The translations under genes and the position numbers were made by a program. Of a stretch of DNA of 12,257 bases, positions 5,938 through 11,812 are shown one piece after another; the first letter of the stretch is position 1, and every line of letters starts with the position of its first letter. The notes beneath the pieces are model-generated. The model was not told the DNA's origin. It saw only the letters and a list, made by a program, of their open reading frames with translations, and made no database searches. Source of the DNA: Baffinella frigidus (Eukaryota; Cryptophyceae; Cryptomonadales; Baffinellaceae); the NCBI GenBank assembly GCA_026770585.1, contig MU646374.1, positions 11,551-23,807 of the forward strand, read 5' to 3'.

Positions 5938-6252
5938 ATTTAGGTTTTGGAATTTAGGGTTGAGAGTTTAGGGTTCAGGGTTTCTGCTTCGTGGTTATTT
6001 TTTGAGGTTTAGTGTGTGATTTTTAGTGTTTACAGTTGAGTGATTAGTGTTTTGTGTTTAGGGTTTAGGGTTTAGGGATTAGGGTTTAGGTTTTAGGTTT
6101 TAGGTTTCAGGGTTTAGGTTTTAGGTTTTAGGTTTCAGGGTTTTAGGTTCAGGGTTTAGGGTTTAGGGTTCAGGGTTTAGGGTTCAGGGTTTAGGGTTCA
6201 GGGATTAGGGTTTAGGGTTTAGGGGTTAGGGTTTAGGGATTAGGGTTTAGGG
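5938..6252 (+). repeat. Interstitial telomere repeats, block 4, with higher-order units
   Basis: G-strand units on plus. At 6085-6112 and 6113-6140 a 28-base composite (TTTAGG, TTTTAGG, TTTTAGG, TTTCAGGG) is exactly duplicated. From about 6160 to 6205 a 14-base dimer TTTAGGGTTCAGGG recurs. This is amplification of variant units, not random decay. Confidence 0.95.
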
Positions 6253-6394
6253 TGTCGCCTTCATCGCCGCGTGCATTATCGGGGTCAAGCCTTCCCCGTC
6301 CGCACTCCAATCCTGCCACGCCACACCTCGCTCATAAGGAGCCGCGCGCGCCCCTAGGACCACCGTAGGGCAGAAAAGGCATTTTTCTGCAGAT
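6253..6394. repeat. Unique spacer plus half a family C element
   Basis: 6253-6324 is unassigned. 6325-6370 carries ACCTCGCTCATAAG, a GC-rich stretch and CCCCTAGGACCACCGTAGGG, which is one half of family C. TTTTTCTGCAGATC then occurs twice (6382-6395 and 6404-6417) at the entry to arm B. Confidence 0.6.
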
Positions 6395-6476
6395 CAAAAA
6401 TGCTTTTTCTGCAGATCTTTTCTACGGAAAAGCGTGTCGTTGGGCTATGTTGGGAGCATTTAAACCCTAAAGGGCC
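6395..6476 (-). repeat. Partner repeat B, copy 2 (left arm of foldback unit)
   Basis: CAAAAATGCTTTTTCTGCAG, TTTTCTACGGAAAAGCGTGT, GGGCTATGTTGGGAGC and CCCTAAAGGGCC parallel arm B copy 1 (1755-1840). They match the reverse complement of family A copy 5 (6551-6652), including the 13-base CTATGTTGGGAGC. Confidence 0.65.
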
Positions 6477-6550
6477 TCAAGGTCAAGCCCGGAATCCCCA
6501 CATCCGAAATCCCCACTTGTGACCTGGCGTGGAGAAGTCCTTTCTGCCTT

Positions 6551-6652
6551 TAGGTCCTTTAGGTGCTTCGAGCTCCCAACATAGGTTGACACCGGAACTT
6601 GTTCTGTAGAAAGGCCATGCTTTCTTTCGGATCACATCAAGCCCCCCTGTAC
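6551..6652 (+). repeat. Family A repeat, copy 5 (right arm of foldback unit)
   Basis: Full length (102 bp), from TAGGTCCTTTAGG to CCCCCCTGTAC, with changes such as ATAGGTTGACACC. It faces arm B copy 2 across about 75 bases, the same arrangement as 1755-2006. The open reverse-strand frame of this copy joins the coding-like fragment at 6687-6803. Confidence 0.85.
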
Positions 6653-6686
6653 AGAAGTCAGGGGGCGATAGCCAAGGCGGGGGAGT

Positions 6687-6803
6687 AGACAACAGGGCGT
6701 ACACCTCTGTCTTGTCCTCCTTGGTGTGTGAGCCATTGTCCTGGGCATTGGAGCCATTGCCCTCCGCTTCCGGGAGGTCGCACCCGCTCAACTCCTGCAC
6801 GTC
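6687..6803 (-). pseudogene. Short gene fragment with strong coding bias (39 codons)
   Basis: On the minus strand these 39 codons translate to an acidic, polar peptide with the stretches DVQELSGCDLPEAEGNGS and SHTKEDKTEVYALL. By hand count the third codon position is about 82% G+C, the first about 62% and the second about 38%. That is the periodicity of a real gene in a GC-rich nuclear genome and unlike the repeats around it. No domain or family is recognised. The open frame extends from 6851 to 6483, but upstream it enters telomere-like sequence and downstream it enters family A. I read it as a captured or orphaned exon piece. A possible splice acceptor (GTGCAG) lies at about 6795-6800. A functional product is unproven. 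Confidence 0.4.
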
Positions 6804-7061
6804 AAGTGTTTTTTGTTTAGGGTTGATGGTTTTGCGGTAGCGCGTCCCCATGATCCAATCTCATAGGACACCGGACTAAAACTGAGGTATTTAGGCCTAC
6901 GGTATTGACTACGATAGGCCGTAGGGGCCTAGGGGGGCTCCTACGAAAATTCCTACGGCCTACTGCAAGCTCCCCGACCACAACGTAAATTAATAAATTA
7001 GAATGAATCAATGAGACAACGACGACATCACATTGGACAAGCATGCGCGCGCCTGTGATAT
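6804..7061. repeat. Mostly unassigned, with a decayed family C palindrome
   Basis: 6880-6975 holds GGCCTACGG, GGCCGTAGGGGCCTAGGGGGG and CCTACGGCCTAC, inverted CCTAGG/GTAGG modules typical of family C. The rest (6976-7061) shows no gene or repeat that I recognise. Confidence 0.5.
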
Positions 7062-7276
7062 GTACAGGGGTTCAGGGGTACCTCGCTCATAAGGTGGGGG
7101 GGTTCTCTCCCCCCCCTAGGACAATCATAGGGCCCCACGCATACATGGGTACCTCGCTCATAAGAAACCGCCCCCCCCTAGGATCCTACAGTAGGACTAT
7201 GCCTAGGGCCCTACGCATAGGCCTACTGTAGGGTCCTAGGGGGGAGACGGTTTCTGCTGAGCAAGGTACCCCTGTA
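7062..7276. repeat. Family C, long near-perfect palindrome with an extra nested end
   Basis: 7142-7276 is a 135-bp palindrome. Outer arms TACATGGGTACCTCGCTCAT and its partner ending AGCAAGGTACCCCTGTA pair with about four mismatches over 29 bases. Inner arms, starting CCTACAGTAGGACTATG on the left, pair over 24 bases with two mismatches. A second left end (7062-7093, GTACAGGGG then GGTACCTCGCTCATAAG) and another C run with CTAGGAC precede it, as if one element were inserted into, or duplicated from, another. Confidence 0.75.
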
Positions 7277-7532
7277 GGGCGGCATAGGTCCCTGCGGCGA
7301 TCTTGGCCTGGGTGCGGCTCCAGTTCACCTCAGCTCTTCGCAAAAAAACACATCTGTCAGAATGCTGCCTCGCTATGCATCGACGCCTTTAAATTAAATT
7401 GGACATTTCGCTCCGTGAGAGAGCCCAACGGACCTGGTCGACGCAAATATTTGTACACTAAGGTGTCTATAAATGTCTGCACCTGAAAAACACCAGATTG
7501 TGTGTGCTCCGTCATTACACCCAGGGAGTACA
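7277..7532. other. Unassigned sequence
   Basis: Read on both strands. The short open frames here show no domain, and no repeat family was found. Confidence 0.5.
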
Positions 7533-7587
7533 CAGGTGCGGCTCCGCCGCACCTCCCCCCATAGACCCCCCCCCCGGGGGGGGGGGG
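7533..7587. other. Strong hairpin followed by a C10G12 block
   Basis: AGGTGCGGC-TCC-GCCGCACCT (7533-7553) is a perfect 9-bp stem with a 3-base loop. It is followed closely by ten C (7566-7575) running directly into twelve G (7576-7587), itself self-complementary. Confidence 0.85.
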
Positions 7588-7689
7588 AAACGGTTACGAG
7601 GCAAGTCATATTTTGCCGGGGAACGCTAGACCTGAGGGTGGTCAATCACAAAAGTCAACTCTCTAGTGCCGCGAGGTCAACTTTTGGAA

Positions 7690-7713
7690 GAAAACACGGT
7701 TTTCCGTGTTTTC
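7690..7713. other. Hairpin GAAAACACGG-TTTT-CCGTGTTTTC
   Basis: A perfect 10-bp stem with a TTTT loop, lying just inside CAAAAGT/ACTTTTG inverted repeats (about 7650-7687). No gene is associated with it. Confidence 0.8.
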
Positions 7714-7787
7714 TGCAATTGAGTTGTCTTTTGATTGCTCCCGGTCACGTCTAAAGCAGTTATTCCTAGCTCTGTCCCACTTGGGGT

Positions 7788-7911
7788 GATGGTGAGCCCA
7801 AATCCCCATAAATTCGCCCCTCCCCCCAATTTTACAGGTAAATTTTGACACCCCCTTATGAAAATTGCCCCTAAAATCTCTGGGGGGGCGAATCGATGGT
7901 GAGACCAAATC
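7788..7911. repeat. 17-bp direct repeat flanking a small inverted-repeat segment
   Basis: GATGGTGAGCCCAAATC (7788-7804) and GATGGTGAGACCAAATC (7895-7911) differ at one base. The 90 bases between hold ATTCGCCCCTCCCCCC on the left and GGGGGGGCGAAT on the right, an inverted repeat. The pattern is that of an insertion with flanking duplication, or of an unequal crossover. Confidence 0.6.
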
Positions 7912-8367
7912 AACTGGGGAAGAGCTAGTATTCAGCGGGAAATCCAACAATGGCTCCAACGTCACGGAATTTGATGCCTCTAACTTTTCGCAGCTTGAGG
8001 CCTTAGTTCAAAAAAAATCTCTCGCAAAGTTGTAGGCCTTGACAACCTGAGCATCTTTGTTGGAACAAGGTTTTTGCGAGGAGGGGGGGAAGGGTGTGCC
8101 ACACCAGTTGCGGTGGTTTTGGGGCAGTCATATTTTGAGTATGTTTGCGGGCCTCTGATACCCCAGATTCGTTTAGCGGATTTGAAGAGGACTTTTTAAG
8201 GATTCCAGAACCGACGAGAAAGGCGAAATGAGCCCAGGGGATCAAATGGTACACCCAATCGAGCTCCCGACGGGCCCGCCTCCGGACCAGGAAACTCCCT
8301 TCAGCCGACTTGCTGATCCTGGTGTGTGTGCGAGTGTGAACCTATTTGGGTTAACTCAAACGCCCGA
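7912..8367. other. Unassigned sequence
   Basis: No gene, family repeat or strong hairpin was recognised. The minus-strand open frame at 8003-8254 (83 codons) has no visible domain. Confidence 0.45.
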
Positions 8368-8512
8368 TGAGGATACTCTTTAGCCGGTTCTGCCGCGATC
8401 CTCTGTGCAGGGGGGCTTGATGTGATCCGAAAGGAAGCATGGCTTTTCTACAGAACAAGTTCCGGTGTCCGCCTATGTTGGGAGCTCGAAGAACCTAAAG
8501 GACCTGAAGGAC
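8368..8512 (-). repeat. Family A repeat, copy 6, extended form
   Basis: The reverse complement matches family A from GGTCCTTTAGGTTCTTCGAG to CAAGCCCCCCTG. It then continues with CAGAGGATCGCGGCAG, AACCGGCT and TATCCTCA, as in copy 3. The plus strand here is open (8422-8721) through the peptide RKEAWLFYRTSSGVRLCWEL, the open frame also carried by copies 1, 3, 4 and 5. Confidence 0.85.
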
Positions 8513-8721
8513 CGCAAAGTCAAGTTTTAGGGGCCTTCCGCCCCTTAGTGCGAGAATCTGAAAATATATTGGCGAAACAGAATTTAAAGTTGGTTCACAA
8601 ATGTGATCTCAGATTTTCGCACGAAGGGGTGAAAGATCATGCCCCTACGCAAAAGCCCTGCTTCTCCACCCTAAAAAAAACGAGACATTTATTGACTTAT
8701 GACGTCGGACCATCAAATTAA
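8513..8721. other. Unassigned sequence
   Basis: The plus-strand frame leaving family A copy 6 continues here as far as 8721, but with no domain or clear coding bias. No other structure was recognised. Confidence 0.45.
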
Positions 8722-8799
8722 GGTGTCTAGAGAGGGCTCGAACCAAGTACTTGTGCGATACTAAATGTACAACCGGACCTACCTAAGCGACGGAGGCAC
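8722..8799 (-). other. tRNA-like remnant with A-box and B-box motifs
   Basis: On the minus strand TCGCTTAGGTAGG (8790-8778) resembles a Pol III A box, and GGTTCGAGCCC (8744-8734) matches the B box GGTTCGANNCC. The boxes start 46 bases apart, close to the 44 or so of a tRNA. However, the acceptor ends do not pair, only two of five T-stem pairs form, and no normal anticodon loop is seen. It may be a tRNA pseudogene, the head of a SINE, or chance. Confidence 0.35.
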
Positions 8800-8965
8800 T
8801 CGCTTCGACGACTCTGCTGTCGATCACTGACTCGAGCTCAATGATCTCGAGGGACGTGTGTCCTCGTGCATCACGCACGTCAACCCAAAGCCGGTTCCGC
8901 GAGAAAATCGATGGATTAGGCGGCCATTTTATGAATTTAATCGGCCGGATTTCCTTAGTTTTCCC
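8800..8965. other. Unassigned sequence
   Basis: Contains small inverted repeats (ACGTGTG .. CACGCACGT at about 8853-8880) and nothing else recognised. Confidence 0.45.
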
Positions 8966-9069
8966 TATCCCTTAAGTGACCAGTAGGCTCATACGCCCTA
9001 CCGTAGGGCCCTAGGACCTGCCTAGGGCTTCCACGGGCGATTATTCACCCGTTGGTCACTTAAGGGATA
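8966..9069 (-). mobile_element. Family D inverted-repeat element, copy 3 (104 bp)
   Basis: Perfect 17-bp terminal inverted repeats TATCCCTTAAGTGACCA (8966-8982) and TGGTCACTTAAGGGATA (9053-9069). It is inverted relative to copies 1 and 2. The half at 8966-9026 is nearly identical to the conserved half of copy 1 (reverse complement), including GCCCTAC-C-GTAGGGC. The other half is a different sequence that again folds: CCA-CGGG .. CCCG-TTGG with one bulge (9031-9055). Confidence 0.85.
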
Positions 9070-9263
9070 TTTTGCTTAGGGCCCAGAATTTAATATGTAG
9101 TCAGCAGTCGTGGGACTCTGGGTGGACAGCGTCTCGGTTCACAGGGTCTTAAGGCAATCAACATGCTCGGCTTGCACTCCCACGAATCAAGAGAGTGTAT
9201 GAACGCTAGTAAAACTGGCGCGGATTTATTGTCACTTCACGCAGGAGAACAGGATAAGTCACA
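9070..9263. other. Unassigned sequence
   Basis: No gene, family repeat or strong structure recognised. Confidence 0.45.
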
Positions 9264-9307
9264 GTGTCCGCCTATGGTGGGAGCTCGAACAACCTAAAGG
9301 ACCTGAA
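9264..9307 (-). repeat. Family A repeat, copy 7, truncated
   Basis: The reverse complement is TTCAGGTCCTTTAGGTTG, TTCGAGCTCCCACCATAGGC and GGACAC, the first 44 or so bases of family A. The rest is missing. Confidence 0.8.
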
Positions 9308-9412
9308 ATATCTCACGAGCAGGCGTCTGAACGCTACAAGGCCCGCGTGTCACACGGAGTCTCTTGTCTTTCGTTAATTTACTCCCCCACATGCCGTAGG
9401 TGCCCTTAGAGC

Positions 9413-10195
9413 CTAGATAACACGGCGCATCGTGCGCGAAAACGCGTTGCTCGCGAAATCTTTCGGCTCGACCGGGACAAGGCGGCGTGGCCTGACCGAG
9501 CCGAGCGGCGATCCACGCACAGCGGCCGCGGCTGGCGATCGCAGCTGCTGGCGCGAAGACGGCGTGCGCTGCTCGAGCTGCTGCTGGTCTGGGAGCGAGC
9601 CGCGTCGGCTTTGCCGCTCACGGTGAATCGCCGCTTGCGGTGAATCGCCGCTGTGGCAGACATACTCGACGCTCTTCCTCCGGCCTTCCTCGAACGCGCG
9701 CGGGTTCGTATGGTGGGGGGATGTGCTCGAGGCTTGCGACGACGCGGACGAGTGAGCATGAGCGAAGCGGCGCCCAAGACAGTTCCACGCATCTCTCTGG
9801 CTGTGCTGCATCACCGAGACCTCCTCGTGTGCAGATGGGGACCACGCTGGCGACGTGGGAAGCCTGGTAAAGAGCACTGCACCCTCTCCGTTGTGCCTCC
9901 AGGCAGGCTCTTCAGGGTTTGACACCGCCCGGTCGATCCCAGCGGCCCGTCCGGGGAGGACGGTGTCGTACAGCTGAGTTCTCTCAGGCTCCTTCCACAG
10001 TGCAGACGGGGTAGTTGCGGCAAGCAACGGGAGGCGACGGGCCTTCGGTTCTTGCGAGACATCGAGCTGATCGACCCTGGTCCCTGTCACCGTTCTCCCG
10101 CGTGCCTTAGAGTACCGGTCGTTGCTCTCCTTTCGCGCGGCCCAAGACGGGCGCTGCAAGTCCTGGCGCAGGACCACCCTACCCGCTGCCACTTC
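9413..10195 (-). CDS. Candidate protein-coding exon in a GC-rich island (unknown protein)
   Basis: This is the longest open frame in the window: 272 codons if counted from an ATG at 10231, ending in TAG at 9413. It lies in a block (about 9420-10250) clearly richer in G+C than its flanks. In the first 40 codons after 10195 the third position is about 78% G+C, the first 63% and the second 60%, mildly gene-like. The product would be basic, rich in Arg, Ala, Ser, Pro and Gln, and largely disordered, with a QQQLEQ-type stretch near residue 210; no domain is recognised. I start it at 10195 because GGCAG there could be a splice acceptor joining an upstream exon at 10293-10364 in phase; the ATG at 10231 is the alternative. 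Long frames arise by chance in GC-rich DNA, and the plus strand is also open at 9410-9636 with similar bias, so the strand is not settled. Confidence 0.3.
   Translation of the reverse strand, partial: EVAAGRVVLRQDLQRPSWAARKESNDRYSKARGRTVTGTRVDQLDVSQEPKARRLPLLAATTPSALWKEPERTQLYDTVLPGRAAGIDRAVSNPEEPAWRHNGEGAVLFTRLPTSPAWSPSAHEEVSVMQHSQRDAWNCLGRRFAHAHSSASSQASSTSPHHTNPRAFEEGRRKSVEYVCHSGDSPQAAIHRERQSRRGSLPDQQQLEQRTPSSRQQLRSPAAAAVRGSPLGSVRPRRLVPVEPKDFASNAFSRTMRRVI
9621..9652. repeat. 17-bp tandem duplication
   Basis: CGGTGAATCGCCGCTTG is followed directly by CGGTGAATCGCCGCT. The duplication puts a TGA into the plus-strand frame that is open from 9410. Without it that frame would continue to about 9870. 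Confidence 0.9.
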
Positions 10196-10292
10196 CTGCC
10201 GGTCGCGTGTCGGCGCCTCTTGCCCGCGCATGGTGCGGTTGGGTCAGGTTGTTGAAAGAATATCGGAGACGCACGAGTTGGAGGATCTTAAC

Positions 10293-10364
10293 CCCAGATG
10301 ACTTAGTCCCCCGTTTTCTTTGTTTGTAGAAGGACTCTAGAGCTGGCTGACCGTCATCGGACAT
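10293..10364 (-). CDS. Candidate first exon with a PCNA-binding (PIP-box) motif
   Basis: From the ATG at 10364 the minus strand reads MSDDGQPALESFYKQRKRG and continues to a possible donor, GG|GTTAAG, at 10292. QPALESFY fits the PIP-box pattern Q-x-x-(I/L/M)-x-x-(F/Y)-(F/Y), and basic residues (KQRKR) follow, as is common in PIP motifs. It sits at the very N-terminus, as in some replication-licensing and repair proteins. A 97-base intron (10292-10196) would join it in phase with the frame ending at 9413. Against this, G+C at third positions is only about 50%, the donor is not the best consensus, and a motif this short is expected about once by chance in six-frame translation of 12 kb. Without splicing the frame runs on to a stop at 10179. 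Confidence 0.25.
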
Positions 10365-10751
10365 CGTGGTCTTTTGGTGAAATTTTGATGTGTCGTAAAT
10401 TGGACGTAAATTGTGTCGTAATAATTGCATAATCGTGACCTCGGGTGGAATAGATGGACGATTCGAGAACGTTTTCAAAACAATAATTACCTCTCCCCTT
10501 TTAGGACACTTTTAAAAGAGTATTATGTTGAATGGCTGCACTTTGAGGCTTTCCACTCCTACCGGTAGAAAACGGTCCCGACTCCCTAGGGTGCAGTCGT
10601 TGCGGCGTCCCCGTTTCTTGAGCGGCCCAGAACCCAGTGATTCGAAGCTTCGTAGGACCCAAGAAACCAGTCGTACGAGTCTCGTTGCGATCTCGTTATT
10701 GTAGAATTCGGTTTGGCTTGGATTTTCCGATTTTCTGAGAGGGGCTCGCCG
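10365..10751. other. Unassigned sequence with one dispersed 17-mer
   Basis: CGAAGCTTCGTAGGACC (10643-10659) is the exact reverse complement of 1344-1360. The minus-strand open frame at 10512-10922 has no recognisable domain. The repeated TTGTGTCGTAA/GTCGTAA motifs at about 10390-10420 are short. Confidence 0.45.
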
Positions 10752-11263
10752 AAAGTGACCCTTGTGTAGTAAAAGCTCAGAAAAAGTGACCCTTGTCATC
10801 AAGATATTGGTGGCAGAGTGGCAAAAACATACACGTCCATGTAATCTCTTGACCTCTTGAACCGTTACGTTATGGTGTGCACTCTCTGTGAAGCCAGCCG
10901 GACACGTGGCCCTCGTGACCACTCGTGACCCTGCAATTCAAGCTCCTCCCTCCGCCGGGGGGGCGGGGAGCGGGGGGTGCCGTCCAGCGCGCCAAGGAAA
11001 AAACATGGCGCTTCGCGCCATGTTTTTTTCATCTGGGATGGGCCGCAGACTGCTGGGTCTCGGCCTCGGCTCAGGTATGCAGCGGGGCGCGGTGTGCAGC
11101 GGCTGGCTGCGGGGCCTTGTGGCGAGGTGTGATGGGGACGTGATAAACTGACCTGCTCGTGACGTGTAGTAATCTGTCAGCAATCACGGAGATTGCCGGA
11201 CAAGAGGGTGCTTTTCATTTCGGGGTCACTTTCTCTGCATTTTTACACGCCAAGGGTCACTTT
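10752..11263. mobile_element. Region bounded by inverted AAAGTGACCC repeats (~510 bp)
   Basis: The left arm 10752-10793 carries AAAGTGACCCTTG, GTAAAAGC and AAAAGTGACCCTTG. The right arm 11222-11263, reversed, reads AAAGTGACCCTTGG, GTGTAAAAATG and GAAAGTGACCCC. The arms pair over about 42 bases with several mismatches. CGATTTTCTGAG also flanks both sides as a direct repeat (10728 and 11276). The inside is GC-rich and holds a strong hairpin (10998-11028) but no recognised gene. Non-autonomous element is an inference. Confidence 0.5.
10998..11028. other. Perfect 14-bp hairpin with A- and T-tracts
   Basis: AAAAAACATGGCGC-TTC-GCGCCATGTTTTTT pairs over all 14 positions around a 3-base loop. It is symmetrical and would look like an intrinsic terminator on either strand in bacteria. 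Here, in eukaryotic sequence, it may be a transposon core, an RNA hairpin or a cruciform-forming site. Confidence 0.9.
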
Positions 11264-11520
11264 CTACGATCTTCTCGATTTTCTGAGGGCTGGGTCGGGC
11301 AGAAATCTGACGAAAATGCGCCGTTTTGTGTCATCTGATGGGTGGGGGATTCAAAGACAAAATATCTTGTCATCAATCACGCATGCATTTATGTTAAGAT
11401 AGCATAAAACTTCATTTAAGCCAGTCATCTAATAACAAAACATTCTTGGAATTTGGAATTCCCGACCCTGTCAGAATCCAAGCCAACCCGAATTCTATGA
11501 GTCTGGATCCGACACGATTT
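11264..11520. other. Unassigned sequence
   Basis: Holds the flanking repeat CGATTTTCTGAG and ATCTTGTCATCAA (compare CTTGTCATCAA at 10793). A small hairpin, ATCCGAC .. GTCGGAT (11507-11526), overlaps the following direct repeat. Confidence 0.45.
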
Positions 11521-11547
11521 GTCGGATACCAAATCCCGATTCGGATC

Positions 11548-11728
11548 TTCTTCCCCGATTGACTTTACAAGTGATTTTACCGCGGCCGAATATTCTTTCT
11601 TCGAACAGATTGACTTTCGATTGCAGGTTTTACGTTTCTCGGGCAATTGTACGAGATGTCGCCCGAAATCGGGTAGCCTGCGGCGCAAAAATCCAGATAA
11701 AAACACTTGTAAAGTCAATCGGGAAGAA
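11548..11728 (+). mobile_element. Family E inverted-repeat element, copy 2 (181 bp)
   Basis: Terminal inverted repeats of 25 bases at 11548-11573 (TTCTTCCCCGATTGACTTTA..) and 11704-11728 (..TAAAGTCAATCGGGAAGAA), perfect except for one extra C on the left. The middle includes CGCCCGAAATCGGG and GCGGCGCAAAAATCC. The plus strand is open across it (frame 11519-11884, with SDFTAAEYSFFEQIDFRL), as is the corresponding strand of copy 1. The substitutions between copies are not mostly synonymous, so this is treated as a non-autonomous element, not a gene. Confidence 0.8.
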
Positions 11729-11786
11729 ATGGTTTCTTCCCGAGTTGGCAGCTGTAGAACCGCTCTCAACTCGGGAAGAAACCATT
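11728..11786. other. Perfect 20-bp inverted repeat, 19-base loop
   Basis: AATGGTTTCTTCCCGAGTTG (11728-11747) and CAACTCGGGAAGAAACCATT (11767-11786) are exact reverse complements. It abuts the right end of family E copy 2 and reuses its TTCTTCCCGA motif, so part of the E end appears three times. It was not found next to copy 1. Confidence 0.92.
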
Positions 11787-11812
11787 ACTCTTTTTGGGAA
11801 CAGTCGGATACC

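Noticed and set aside
8722-8799. A functional tRNA gene
   Set aside because: The acceptor and T stems do not pair and no proper anticodon loop exists, so it is kept only as a tRNA-like remnant.
10512-10922. Minus-strand frame of 136 codons
   Set aside because: It crosses the AAAGTGACCC arm, has no recognisable motif and no clear third-position bias.
10998-11028. Bacterial intrinsic terminator
   Set aside because: The shape fits (GC stem, T-tract), but the window is a nuclear chromosome end and the structure is symmetric with no gene ending there.
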